Part shown: piece after piece, positions 53,697 to 63,153 of the stretch
Position numbering within the stretch: the stretch's first letter is position 1
How the letters are laid out: the number at the start of each line of letters is the position of its first letter
NCBI GenBank assembly: GCA_943787185.1
Contig: CALSLL010000001.1
Span: forward strand, 434,001 to 498,000
Origin: UBA10349 sp003485905
Lineage (GTDB): Bacteria > Pseudomonadota > Gammaproteobacteria > Arenicellales > Arenicellaceae
Direction: 5' to 3'
Length of the DNA: 64,000 nucleotides
The notes under the pieces: model-generated
What the model was told of the DNA's origin: nothing
What the model saw: the letters and a program-made list of their open reading frames with translations, nothing else
The model's database searches: none
Made by a program: the position numbers and the translations under genes

Positions 53697-54761
53697 TTAC
53701 TCGTTTGGCTCGCAATTAAAAGTCGGCAGCTCATGGCCTAGCGCAAGCCAATGGCCCTTAAGCACCGCAGGCTGGCTAAGGTTGGGAGGATCAGTCACGG
53801 TAATCTCATAATCTAAACGACCTTGATCATCACTAACAGTATAACGTTCATCTATCATCACAGCCTCGCTTTGAGCACTGCCTCGATTATCAAGAAACGG
53901 CCAGCTAACCCTGGTTGTACTGACCTCTAACGTGCTGCCCTCCCACTTCCCAACCGAATAGCCGAGCTTAGTCGCTGCTGTCCCAGCGGGCACGCTAGAT
54001 CTGTCCATATATATAGTCCTTTCAGTATCATATAGCTCCGCTTTTAGCTGGATGACATCACCCCTGTCGACGAACTCAAAAGGATGCGGGGTAAGCATAA
54101 TGCGTGGCATGCCCTCTCCCTCACAACGGGTGGCAAAATTATCCAGCATATCGAATGAACCACGGCTGGCTATGGCGGCGTCAGTATATGGCTGATTTGC
54201 CATTTGTTGGCCCCAGTAAATCCCATTTGGTGAACTCCAGACCCGAAAAATGCCTTTATCTTCAGATGCTGCATCAACCACTTTATCCGGCTCACCAGTA
54301 ACCAAAGTCGCCTCATCAGAAAACATCGGAGCTTGCTTTTCCCAAAGCAAGACTTCTATGCCACCGGGCAACAGCATATTTGCGCCCTCCAAGGCAAACT
54401 CATCCCTGGAGGATCGAAAACCAATAACCTTTACCTGAGCATTCAGGGGAAAAGATTCTTCCGTTAATCCCCTTCTCAAATAATTGAATATTGAATTCCC
54501 CTCTATCTTCCATAGAGTTTCTTCGCCAGTCGCGTCTACGCCTTTGACCACGAACACGCTATGTGGGTTTCGCCACCCGACTTCTATTAGTTCACCAGTG
54601 ATCTCAACCATTTCATCGGTATAAAATGCAGAAGAGTGATGCGCCCCTGCCGGCTGCGTTAAACCGACAACGCAGAGCAGCACTATTAAACAACTATTTT
54701 TTATACCAAGGCTTGCAAGCGTCATACATGTAGTCCTGAAAAGTTTAGTCCTAAAAGGCAT
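53697..54761 (-). CDS. DUF6152 family exported protein
   Basis: A 354-residue protein. The signal segment begins at about residue 20 and ends near PAGA|HHSS. It shows the family pattern: HHSSAFYTDEMVEITGELIEVGWRNPH, FEFVDRGDVIQLKAELYDTERTIYMD and LGYSVGKWEGSTLEVSTTRVSWPF. It is closest in design to the copy at 776-1819 (TRVSWPFLD / KQISWPYFS). A better start may lie at an ATG near residue 12 because the first residues precede the hydrophobic core. It is 30 bases after the exported VOC gene. Confidence 0.78.
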   Translation of the reverse strand: MPFRTKLFRTTCMTLASLGIKNSCLIVLLCVVGLTQPAGAHHSSAFYTDEMVEITGELIEVGWRNPHSVFVVKGVDATGEETLWKIEGNSIFNYLRRGLTEESFPLNAQVKVIGFRSSRDEFALEGANMLLPGGIEVLLWEKQAPMFSDEATLVTGEPDKVVDAASEDKGIFRVWSSPNGIYWGQQMANQPYTDAAIASRGSFDMLDNFATRCEGEGMPRIMLTPHPFEFVDRGDVIQLKAELYDTERTIYMDRSSVPAGTAATKLGYSVGKWEGSTLEVSTTRVSWPFLDNRGSAQSEAVMIDERYTVSDDQGRLDYEITVTDPPNLSQPAVLKGHWLALGHELPTFNCEPNE

Positions 54762-54791
54762 TAGTACTGAATGACTAAGTAATGGAAAACC

Positions 54792-55286
54792 CTAGTACTG
54801 CAGAAACTTCCCTTGCAAAGAATCCGCTGGATACTCGGACAATTCGATACGGTGCCCGTTTAATTCAGTAACATTGGACAAGATCGCTTTAGTTCCACCA
54901 CTTCGGATTTCAGATACGTCGGCACCAAGCCCTACAAACCTTTCCCTAACGGCTTCCATATTCGCAACCTGTAATCCAAAATGATTAATGCCCGCAGGAC
55001 GATTTTCATTTTCTGGCTGTAGCTCAACAAAGGTGTCCGCGCTGATTTGCATATACACAAGCGCCGTTTCGCCCGCCGGATTAGTCACCCTAAACGCTTC
55101 TGGAAACCCAAGAGTAGCTTCGTAGTAGCTTACTGCTTCTTCTAAATCGGGCACACTAATCCCAACGTGGTTCAGCTTAAATTCACCATCACCCGGCGCA
55201 ACTGCGCTTCCCTGGGATTGAGCAACGGCTAACTGCACAGCAAAACCGAATACGGCACCACCAACGAACAAATACAATCCTCGCAT
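54792..55286 (-). CDS. Exported VOC/glyoxalase-fold protein
   Basis: A 164-residue protein with an N-terminal hydrophobic signal (ending near AVAQ|SQG) and one vicinal-oxygen-chelate domain. The four metal-ligand positions are His (KLNHVGIS), Glu (DTFVELQP), His (INHFGLQV) and Glu (GHRIELSEY), so a metal site is intact. Periplasmic VOC proteins are uncommon. It lies between DoxX and DUF6152 genes on the same strand. Confidence 0.82.
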   Translation of the reverse strand: MRGLYLFVGGAVFGFAVQLAVAQSQGSAVAPGDGEFKLNHVGISVPDLEEAVSYYEATLGFPEAFRVTNPAGETALVYMQISADTFVELQPENENRPAGINHFGLQVANMEAVRERFVGLGADVSEIRSGGTKAILSNVTELNGHRIELSEYPADSLQGKFLQY

Positions 55287-55485
55287 ACTAACTACCCCCC
55301 AAAATTACTAGATTAAAAGACGTACTCTTTAGAGTTGAATGTTAGCGATACTAATACACAACCCTGACAAAACTATACTACCCTACGTATTCCGACGCTT
55401 ATATTAATCGGACTCGCTTTGAAGCTCTACGCTAGGTGGCGTTCAATGAGCAGATGTAAGTGCCACCGCACAGCACGGCATGTGA

Positions 55486-55914
55486 TTATTCATACAACCA
55501 ATTAGAGTTTGACCCAGCTGAGACCTTGTATCGACCAGGCCCGGTGAAAAATAGCGCAGCACTGATAAACCAATAAATTAACTGGGTCTCGATGGAGACC
55601 GCTCCCTGAGGAGTCAAACTTACACCGGTTCTTACCTCAATATAAACCACTACTGTCATAGTGACGAACAATGTAAGCGCTGACAGTCGAGTGAATAAGC
55701 CGAGCACAATTAATATCGGCGCTACAAACTCCGATACGTAGGCAAAATACATTGAGAAACCCGGTAAACCGTGTGATGCCATCCTCGCCATCGGGGTATC
55801 AATACCATGCACAACTTTGTGCCAACCGTGAAAGAGAATAAGAACGCCAAACATTACCCGAATAAGTAATAGCCCTTTATCTGCATCTGTCCAAGCATTT
55901 TTCTCGCTAGCCAT
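55486..55914 (-). CDS. DoxX family membrane protein
   Basis: A 142-residue protein with four transmembrane segments and the family motifs LLLIRVMFGVLILFHGWHKVV near the start and APILIVLGLFTRLSAL. DoxX proteins are thought to be membrane redox partners (for example with thiosulfate:quinone or sulfhydryl chemistry), without a settled role. It is followed 200 bases downstream by the exported VOC gene. Confidence 0.88.
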   Translation of the reverse strand: MASEKNAWTDADKGLLLIRVMFGVLILFHGWHKVVHGIDTPMARMASHGLPGFSMYFAYVSEFVAPILIVLGLFTRLSALTLFVTMTVVVYIEVRTGVSLTPQGAVSIETQLIYWFISAALFFTGPGRYKVSAGSNSNWLYE

Positions 55915-56091
55915 GAATTCACTTTACTCCCATTGGTTACTTACAGGTATATGTAGTATTAAAGCCCGAGAAAAATATCTTAATACACCTTTATTTGCAA
56001 CGAATCACTCTACGTAACAGATTCGCACTTCTTGTGAACCCTTAATTTAAATCGAAATGATAAAACTACTGTTTAATTCAACCCATTAGAA

Positions 56092-56706
56092 TTAAGCGGG
56101 GCGTTTCGCGGTCATCGTCGTACCAAAGTCCGCATATTCACCAGCGCCCAATCTTGCCAATGGTTGAATTGCATTGGCATCGATAATCATTCGGCCTTTC
56201 TCATCGATTTCTACACATTCATCGTCAATATAAATTTCGCGTACCTCGGCAAATAATAGGGAGTCTCCTTTATTTCCAATAGTCTGAATCTCATACCGAT
56301 CACAAAAGAACGCTACTTTACACTCGGTAATTCGCGGAACCGGAAATCCATCCACCAATGCTGTTTTTAGCCCAATTTTATCGAGCTCTGAAACACACGG
56401 GGGCAATGTCGCAGCAGACTGGTTCAACTCGTTCAATTGATCACAACTCGCAATGTGAATCACAAACTGCGATCTAGTTTTAATATTGCGGATAGTGTCT
56501 TTATCGCGCCCGTCCTTTTGCTTACCTATGGATACCATCAATAAAGGGGGATCACTGCACACGGCGTTAAAATATGAAAAAGGAGCGAGGTTGTGGCTGC
56601 AATCTTCATTTTCAGTAAGGACCCAGGCCACAGGTCGCGGTAATACCGTTTGGGTCAAGGTAAAATAGGTCTCTGAAGTCGAGAGTTGGTTTAATTCGAT
56701 CTGCAT
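56092..56706 (-). CDS. Flavin reductase family protein
   Basis: A 204-residue FMN-binding split-barrel protein. LPRPVAWVLTENEDCSHNLAPFSYFNAVCSDPPLLMVSIG is spread over the first FMN-binding strands; KDTIRNIKTRSQFVIHI and ARLGAGEYADFG near the end are typical of the NADH:FMN or flavoprotein-oxygenase group (DIM6/NTAB). It may supply reduced flavin to a monooxygenase, but none is seen nearby. No signal peptide. Confidence 0.9.
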   Translation of the reverse strand: MQIELNQLSTSETYFTLTQTVLPRPVAWVLTENEDCSHNLAPFSYFNAVCSDPPLLMVSIGKQKDGRDKDTIRNIKTRSQFVIHIASCDQLNELNQSAATLPPCVSELDKIGLKTALVDGFPVPRITECKVAFFCDRYEIQTIGNKGDSLLFAEVREIYIDDECVEIDEKGRMIIDANAIQPLARLGAGEYADFGTTMTAKRPA

Positions 56707-56905
56707 AGGATGTGCACTTTAATCTGACCCAAGCTACATTATAAAAATAGCCTATAAAAAAGCCAACGTGCAAATATTTAGAATCAATATTTACGCGTCG
56801 GCCTGGATAAATTCAATAGCAGCTGACGCCGCGAGAGCGGATGACCTAGAATTCCTTGGTTAGCATGTTGTACATATCATTTATGTTCGAGGCACGGAAC
56901 TCATC

Positions 56906-57868
56906 TTAGCTAATCCAATCGGCATACTCTTCCATATGAATAGCCTCTTGTAACTGCTCATTAGATTGACCCGCAGCAATTCCCGCCGCCACTTGATCGC
57001 GCAACTTTTCTATATATTCACGAAACAAGGTTACAAAGTTTGCTTCCGCATAATTTCCATGCCCACCAACCGCAGTATCAAATGCTTGCGCTTCAACAAT
57101 TTCGATACCTTCAATCCAGGTTTCTATTGGCTGATCGCCCTGAATAAATCGAGGTGGCCGTTGAATACTAATGAAATCAACCATAAACCCTACCCGATCT
57201 TCCGAAAACACAATCACGCTCATATCGTCTGTATGAGTATGAACGCCAGTAAACACCATTTCGACGGTTTTACCACCGAGTGTCACGCTCATTTTCTCGG
57301 CGTAGGTGATGTCTGGCTTACGCACTTCATTTAAAGGTCCACGCGTGGCTTCGGCTCCGGACAGACTTCCATTACTGTCATAATCATATAAGTCAAAGTT
57401 ACTCGCATAAGCGCCCTCTGCTTCCGCCCTTTCAATTTGCCCATTACCATCGGCATCCAGATCAACTGCGCCCCTTGGCAGCGGCGTGCCTGCCGATGGC
57501 AACGCTAATTGCGTAAGCATATTTTCGTGGCCTACGAAAGTTGCTGTATCCGCAAAAACAGCACCACCTGAAGCGTGATCCCAATGGTGGTGGCTATAAA
57601 GTACAAATCGAACGGGGACCCCAAAACGCTCAGCTATTTCCTGTTTTAACCTGGTGGCAAAGCCGGCGTTAATCGGGTCCGCTAGAATGACGCCTTCTTC
57701 GGTTAATAGCAGCGCGGTTCGGTGGGAGTTATTTGCCGCTCGGTAGACGTTCTCTGATATCTGTTCAAAAATAAATTCCGCTTGTTCCTGCGCCCAACTG
57801 TTTAATGAAAAAATTGTTAAAATCGAAATACTGCATAATTTCAAATTGAAGTTAATTCGCGTCATCAT
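56906..57868 (-). CDS. Exported metallo-beta-lactamase-fold protein with an inserted EF-hand pair
   Basis: A 320-residue protein with a signal peptide (ending near SWA|QE). The MBL metal motif HHHWDH is at residues 93-98, followed by His114 (VGHEN) and His210 (GVHTHTDDM), with a late GGHGN. Between the first motif and the rest are two canonical EF-hand loops: residues 138-149 (D-x-D-G-N-G-x-I...E) and 162-173 (D-x-D-x-N-G-x-L...E), so calcium binding in the periplasm is likely. Possibly a quinoprotein-type or lactone/sulfate ester hydrolase. Confidence 0.88.
   Translation of the reverse strand: MMTRINFNLKLCSISILTIFSLNSWAQEQAEFIFEQISENVYRAANNSHRTALLLTEEGVILADPINAGFATRLKQEIAERFGVPVRFVLYSHHHWDHASGGAVFADTATFVGHENMLTQLALPSAGTPLPRGAVDLDADGNGQIERAEAEGAYASNFDLYDYDSNGSLSGAEATRGPLNEVRKPDITYAEKMSVTLGGKTVEMVFTGVHTHTDDMSVIVFSEDRVGFMVDFISIQRPPRFIQGDQPIETWIEGIEIVEAQAFDTAVGGHGNYAEANFVTLFREYIEKLRDQVAAGIAAGQSNEQLQEAIHMEEYADWIS
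57422..57457 (-). other. First EF-hand calcium-binding loop
   Basis: Encodes DADGNGQIERAE, with ligands at loop positions 1, 3, 5 and 12 all met. A second loop, DYDSNGSLSGAE, is encoded at 57350-57385. Confidence 0.9.
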
Positions 57869-57959
57869 TTTTCTCCTGTTGTTTCATCGAACCTAATTGG
57901 ATTTCCAGTCATCTATGTCTCAACCGGCTAAGTTAATGCAAACAAGCCTAATATCATGA

Positions 57960-59039
57960 CTAATCTGGCAGTTGAGCATTAAGCGTAGAGCGCAGCGAGA
58001 TATCTTTATCGCATGGAAAATCATAAAACGGTGTTTTCGACGATACCCGATAATAGACCAACGTATCCGTATAAGGCTGCGCAAGGTATACGGAATCCTC
58101 AACGGTGTAAGTTATCGTCAACTCGCTGCCATCGCTATTCAAACTGTAGCGTTCTACTATTTGTTTTTTCTCACTTGAAGGTATATCTGCACCGTTACCA
58201 TTCGAGTCTAAATTTCCGGCCAGGCCCGCTAACATCTCAGGGAATCCGGAGCTTTCGACAATGAGCGTATTTTCTTCATATTTCCCAGTGCGGTAACCGT
58301 ACTCGGATGTCTCAGAGGATGTTGGCGCAGGCGCATCGATCACGAACGGGCGCTCGATACCATAATATTCGTGGTGCAACTTCACTTGATCACCGTCAAC
58401 CCGAATATCAAATAGATAAGGTGGATAGAATATCGATGGCAGATTCGGTGCGACACAATTCATTCCCGGTGTGTCGTGAACATTGAATTTGGCACGTGCC
58501 TCAGCACCAGCCTCAGTTAACTGCATCGGCGTATCAGCTATTTTTTGACCGCCGCTGCTAATGCCAAGGTAACGCCCCGTGAACCTATCCAAGCCCGTCA
58601 CACCTGGGCGCGAATCAGATATCCGATCTTTTAATCCTCGAGACAGTGCATTCATAGTGTGAAAGACAGAACCATCGGCTGCTTGAAGGTTTTCACCAAA
58701 TAAAAGATTCTTGTCCAATGTGCGACCTCTCGGCCCCGAAACGATAACCACATCGCCTACTGAAAACGTATCATCTGAGACACCTTCTCTTCGCAGTATC
58801 CCAACGGCATGACCCTCGACTTCCCAGTTCTCGACTGAGCCACCACTGCCATGAACGTCAAGCGTGAAAAATGAATGCGGGTTGCGCAACTCCACAGAAG
58901 TCAAAATACCGCTAACCTCGACGATATTGCTTGCATCGTAGTGCGTGGCAAAATTATGGTGCGCCATTACCTGAGCCGGTAATAGCCCAAATAACCCAAG
59001 CAATGGCAGAACCGAAATGCCTATGTACTCTCTAAACAC
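57960..59039 (-). CDS. DUF6152 family exported protein
   Basis: A 359-residue protein with a signal peptide (ending near VMA|HHNF). It is the intact counterpart of the stop-interrupted gene at 22391-23449: the two share TSVELRNPHSFFTLDV / TSARIRSPHSFLTVDV, the GLDRFxG segment, NLPSIFYPPYLFDIRV / HLPSLLYVPYLYDIQI and the late DIPSSxKK block, ending in a PCD/DCD segment. It follows the Rid gene by 15 bases and precedes the MBL gene by 91 bases, so all three are probably one operon. Confidence 0.8.
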   Translation of the reverse strand: MFREYIGISVLPLLGLFGLLPAQVMAHHNFATHYDASNIVEVSGILTSVELRNPHSFFTLDVHGSGGSVENWEVEGHAVGILRREGVSDDTFSVGDVVIVSGPRGRTLDKNLLFGENLQAADGSVFHTMNALSRGLKDRISDSRPGVTGLDRFTGRYLGISSGGQKIADTPMQLTEAGAEARAKFNVHDTPGMNCVAPNLPSIFYPPYLFDIRVDGDQVKLHHEYYGIERPFVIDAPAPTSSETSEYGYRTGKYEENTLIVESSGFPEMLAGLAGNLDSNGNGADIPSSEKKQIVERYSLNSDGSELTITYTVEDSVYLAQPYTDTLVYYRVSSKTPFYDFPCDKDISLRSTLNAQLPD

Positions 59040-59054
59040 AGAATATTACCCTCT

Positions 59055-59558
59055 CTATTGATCGCTACTTATAACAGCGGTCGCTTTTATTTCCAACTCG
59101 ATACCTGGTAATGCGAAACCGGTGACCGTAATTAAGGCGCTCGAAGGGTAATGGCCAGGATCAAATTTGGTCCCACGAATGTTCACAAATGTATTTCCGT
59201 ATCTAGTATCCCCTATAAATACTGTCATGGTAACGATATCGGCAAGTGAAGCACCTAGCTCTTCCAGACGGCTCTCAATCACCCGAAAGACTTCATGAGT
59301 TTGTGCTTCAAAATCACCCGCGAGCGAATTACCGTCGGCATCGAACGGCGCAGTAACGCCGGCCAGCCAAACCGTCTTGCCTCCTTCAGTGACAACAGCG
59401 GGGGAAAATGATCGTTTTTCGGTCCAATCCAGAGTCATGTACTCTCTAGTCACCGTTGAGCTTTCCTGAGAATAGGAAATTGCTGGAAAGGATATTACTA
59501 ACACCAAGACTAGCTGCAGTAACTTCACGCGGTTTAATTCTTTGATTTGATTCTGCAT
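59055..59558 (-). CDS. Exported Rid-family protein lacking the RidA catalytic Arg
   Basis: A 167-residue protein with a signal peptide (hydrophobic 13-27, cut near SYS|QE) and a Rid/YjgF domain (KTVWLAGVTAPFDADGN; VIESRLEELGASLADIVTMTVFI; PSSALITVTGFALPGIELEIKATAVI). The RidA Arg in PARS is Ser here (PSS), so it cannot use the RidA deaminase mechanism. It resembles the Rid lipoprotein at 46451-47014 in context but not closely in sequence. Confidence 0.85.
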   Translation of the reverse strand: MQNQIKELNRVKLLQLVLVLVISFPAISYSQESSTVTREYMTLDWTEKRSFSPAVVTEGGKTVWLAGVTAPFDADGNSLAGDFEAQTHEVFRVIESRLEELGASLADIVTMTVFIGDTRYGNTFVNIRGTKFDPGHYPSSALITVTGFALPGIELEIKATAVISSDQ

Positions 59559-59925
59559 ATTTGTACTCCCCCTAGTCGCCTATTGGACGACTCGCATATC
59601 AGGCAAATTAAAAATAACAACAAGTAATTAGTATTCGTATCGCTTCGCACGCACTCAAATTGGATTGCACACTGAAACTATATTAATGGACTGGACAATG
59701 CAATGTATCGCCCTAATAGTTCCCATACCAAGCAGCCATTAAGCACACCGACAACTACCGTCGCTCCAAACTTATCGTTAATCCTTCTAATGCTGATTGT
59801 GAAAACGCAGCAAATATGACCGCCTTCATCGGTATTACCTTGCTAACCGTTTGGCAAAAGATTCTGGATGTATGCTGATCATCTAACGGTTATCATCTTG
59901 CCGAAGAATTCAAAGAGAAAATCCG
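59559..59925. other. Divergent promoter region with inverted repeat
   Basis: No gene seen. It holds a perfect 8-base inverted repeat TAACCGTT (59844-59851) and AACGGTTA (59885-59892) with a 33-base spacer, just upstream of the symporter gene. Confidence 0.6.
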
Positions 59926-61470
59926 ATGTTTGAAAAGTACGTAATGATCGTTATCTATTTTGGGATTCTTATCTACTTGGGGTATCTCGCCTCCAAGCGT
60001 GTTAAAAACATGAATGACTTTGTGATTGGCGGAAAATCACTTGGTTTCTGGATTGCAGCTTTTTCAGCCCAAGCCACCGGTGAATCTGCGTGGTTGCTAC
60101 TCGGGCTCACTGGCATGGGCGCAATGCTCGGTTTTAGTACTTATTGGGTAGTCGTAGGTGAAGTTTTAGGAGTGGGTATTGCGTGGTTTTTTATGGCAAA
60201 CCGCTTTAAGCAGCTAACCGACAAATATGATTCGATGACTGTTATCGATTTTCTGGTTAGCCGTTTCGATGCTAAGACAAATACCTTGCGTATCATTTCC
60301 GCCCTAGCACTTTCCATATTTGTTCTTATATATATTTCTGCGCAAATAGATGCAACGGGCTCGGCGTTTGAGCGTTTTCTAGGTTGGGATTATCAGGTCG
60401 GAGCTATAATCGGTTTTGTGGTAGTCGCCAGCTATTGCATCGCTGGCGGTTTCTTAGCCGCTGCCTGGACAGACATGTTTCAGGGTGCAGTAATGCTTAT
60501 TTGTTTAATGCTCTTACCTGTAGTGGCCTTTCTTTCAATATCCAATAGTGGCGCTATCTATACTGGACTGCACGCTCTTGATCCTGGACTCGTAAACATT
60601 TGGGGCACTGGCGGGTTCACTTTACTCAATATCTCGGTAGTAATCGGCATGATGTTGATTGGACTGGGATTTCTTGGATCACCTCAGGTGTTTGCACGAC
60701 TAATCGCGATAAAGAGTGAGCAGAAAATTAATCGCGGTAAGTGGGTTGCCGTTTTATTCACACTGCTAGCCGACTTTTCTGCGGTAAGCATTGGCGTACT
60801 GGGCCGCTATATCTTTACTACTCAGGGCGTTGAACCCGATGCCGTATTAGGCAATGGCGCTCAAAATGTACTACCTACCTTAGTAGAGTATACGTTCCCT
60901 CCATGGATGGTCGGGCTTTATGTTGCGGCTGTGTTATCAGCAATCATGTCAACCGTATCTTCATTGTTGGTAATGGCTGCTGGATCAATCACACATGATC
61001 TCTACGAACGGATTGTAAATCCCGGACTCACTGATACTAATGCCGCACGATTGTGCAGGATAATAACCGTAGTTATTGCAGCACTTGCTCTAGGGCTTTC
61101 GATTATTGTTGCAGTGTCATCACCTGATCGAGTGATTTTTTGGTTTGTTATTTTTGGTTGGTCTGGCATAGCAGCAACTTTTTGCCCGATGATCATCCTG
61201 TCTTTGTTTTGGACTCGATTCACAGAAAAAGCCGCTATCGCGTCAATGATCACCGGATTCTCAATGACAATGATTACAAAATTCATTATTCAGGATATGG
61301 AGGGAATAGGACCCTATTTCACAGCACTTGAGACAATGCCCCCCTCTTTTATCTCCGCGCTATTTATTGGCTATCTTGTATCAATTCTTGCGCCAGACAA
61401 ACAACTTGAACATCGGTATCGTTCTGAACTCGCAAGTCTAGATGAAGGCCGGGACGAACAAATAAAATAG
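59926..61470 (+). CDS. Sodium:solute symporter (SSS family, PutP-like)
   Basis: A 514-residue symporter with about 13 helices. The N-terminal MNDFVIGGKSLGFWIAAFSAQATGESAW region and YCIAGGFLAAAWTDMFQGAVM signature match the PutP/SSS family, as does the LVMAAGSITHDLYERI segment. Substrate is possibly an amino acid or organic acid; not determinable. It is followed by mmsA on the same strand with a 91-base gap, so the imported compound may be metabolised by it. Confidence 0.9.
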   Translation: MFEKYVMIVIYFGILIYLGYLASKRVKNMNDFVIGGKSLGFWIAAFSAQATGESAWLLLGLTGMGAMLGFSTYWVVVGEVLGVGIAWFFMANRFKQLTDKYDSMTVIDFLVSRFDAKTNTLRIISALALSIFVLIYISAQIDATGSAFERFLGWDYQVGAIIGFVVVASYCIAGGFLAAAWTDMFQGAVMLICLMLLPVVAFLSISNSGAIYTGLHALDPGLVNIWGTGGFTLLNISVVIGMMLIGLGFLGSPQVFARLIAIKSEQKINRGKWVAVLFTLLADFSAVSIGVLGRYIFTTQGVEPDAVLGNGAQNVLPTLVEYTFPPWMVGLYVAAVLSAIMSTVSSLLVMAAGSITHDLYERIVNPGLTDTNAARLCRIITVVIAALALGLSIIVAVSSPDRVIFWFVIFGWSGIAATFCPMIILSLFWTRFTEKAAIASMITGFSMTMITKFIIQDMEGIGPYFTALETMPPSFISALFIGYLVSILAPDKQLEHRYRSELASLDEGRDEQIK

Positions 61471-61561
61471 ACCTGCTCGCCACATTTCGATAACGAGAAG
61501 AATCCGACCAGATCAATCTGCAATCCTGTAACTAATTTACGTACGATATAAGGAAACTTTA

Positions 61562-63091
61562 ATGAGCCTTGAGGAACAAGTAGATACGACTACACAGGCA
61601 CCCATAATCGGGCACTTTATAGATGGCCAGGAAGTGGTGTTAGATGAACAAACTAACGACGTTTATGACCCCGCGGTCGGCGAGATAACAAAAAGAGTTA
61701 GCTTGGCCAGTAAAACGAGTATTGACCGAGCTATCACTGCCTCTCAAAACGCATTTCAAAGCTGGCGAAATACCCCACCGCAAAAACGTGCTCGAGTCAT
61801 GTTTCGCTTCAAGAATCTGCTGGATACCCACAGTGACGAGATATGTCGACTAATAACTTCTGAGCATGGCAAAGTACTGGACGATGCGCGTGGTGAACTC
61901 GCCCGCGGAACCGAAGTTGTTGAATACGCTTGCGGAATTTCTGAGCTATTAAAGGGTGAACACTCTAAAAATGCCGGGCCAGATATAGATTGCTGGTCAG
62001 AATTTCAGCCTCTCGGAGTGGTTACTGGTATCACTCCATTCAACTTTCCCGCAATGGTACCTATGTGGATGTTTCCAATTGCTATAGCCTGTGGGAATTG
62101 TTTTATTTTGAAACCATCCGAAAGAGATCCCAGTACCGCAATGCTATTAGCCAAGCTGCTAACTGAAGCGGGCCTCCCAAATGGCGTGTTTAACGTAGTT
62201 AATGGAGACAAGAATACCGTCGACACCCTGATACAAGACGAACGTATACAATCCGTAAGCTTCGTTGGTTCCACACCAATTGCTGAATCAATTTATCAGC
62301 GCGCATGCAATGCAGGAAAGCGCGTTCAAGCTCTAGGGGGCGCCAAAAACCACGTCGTAATAATGCCTGACGCTGACATTGATAATACAGTGAACGCACT
62401 AATGGGGGCAGCGTATGGGTCTTGTGGCGAACGATGTATGGCGATTTCGGTTGCCGTCTGCGTAACCGAAGACACTGCCGATCAACTGGTAAAACGGTTA
62501 GAGTCTCGGGTTAAGGGACTTAATATTGGCCCGGGAACTGACATAACAAATGACATGGGGCCTTTGATATCGATAGAGGCCCACTCGCGGGTCAGTTCTT
62601 ACCTAGAACAAGGTATTGCTCAAAATGCTGAGCTAGTAGTTGATGGCCGTGATTTCAGTGTAAAGGGCCATGAAAAAGGGTTTTTTATCGGCGGCTGCCT
62701 GTTTGATAAAGTAACTGAGGAAATGAGCATTTATCAAGATGAGATATTTGGCCCGGTTCTTTGCGTTGTTAGAGCTAAAACACTCGATGAAGCACTAGCG
62801 CTTATCAATCAGCATCAATACGGCAACGGTGGATGTATTTTTACTCAAGATGGGGGTACAGCCAGATATTTTTCAGATCAAGTTATGGTCGGAATGGTTG
62901 GAATTAATGTTGCGTTACCGGTTCCCATTGCCACACAAAGTTTTGGAGGTTGGAAACGCTCTATGTTTGGTGATCTTTATGTTTATGGTCCCGATGCAAT
63001 TCGCTTTTACACTCGGCGAAAAACTATCACACAAAAATGGCCCACTAGAGAGTGTGCTGATAAACCAAAATACTCATTCCCGAGTGACTAG
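61562..63091 (+). CDS. mmsA: Methylmalonate-semialdehyde dehydrogenase (CoA-acylating)
   Basis: A 509-residue aldehyde dehydrogenase. The GYFIDG-like start (GHFIDGQEVV), HGKVLDDARGELARGTEVVEYACG, FPAMVPMWMFPIAIACGN and the catalytic Cys in GSCGERCM identify the MmsA group, which makes acetyl- or propionyl-CoA from (methyl)malonate semialdehyde. AAGGAA precedes the ATG. Its place after an SSS symporter and opposite an IclR gene suggests a small uptake/degradation unit. Confidence 0.92.
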   Translation: MSLEEQVDTTTQAPIIGHFIDGQEVVLDEQTNDVYDPAVGEITKRVSLASKTSIDRAITASQNAFQSWRNTPPQKRARVMFRFKNLLDTHSDEICRLITSEHGKVLDDARGELARGTEVVEYACGISELLKGEHSKNAGPDIDCWSEFQPLGVVTGITPFNFPAMVPMWMFPIAIACGNCFILKPSERDPSTAMLLAKLLTEAGLPNGVFNVVNGDKNTVDTLIQDERIQSVSFVGSTPIAESIYQRACNAGKRVQALGGAKNHVVIMPDADIDNTVNALMGAAYGSCGERCMAISVAVCVTEDTADQLVKRLESRVKGLNIGPGTDITNDMGPLISIEAHSRVSSYLEQGIAQNAELVVDGRDFSVKGHEKGFFIGGCLFDKVTEEMSIYQDEIFGPVLCVVRAKTLDEALALINQHQYGNGGCIFTQDGGTARYFSDQVMVGMVGINVALPVPIATQSFGGWKRSMFGDLYVYGPDAIRFYTRRKTITQKWPTRECADKPKYSFPSD

Positions 63092-63153
63092 CTCAAACCT
63101 CTAGGAATTTAATCGTACGAATAGGTAATGTCCTAACCAAATCCGAAAGTCTA

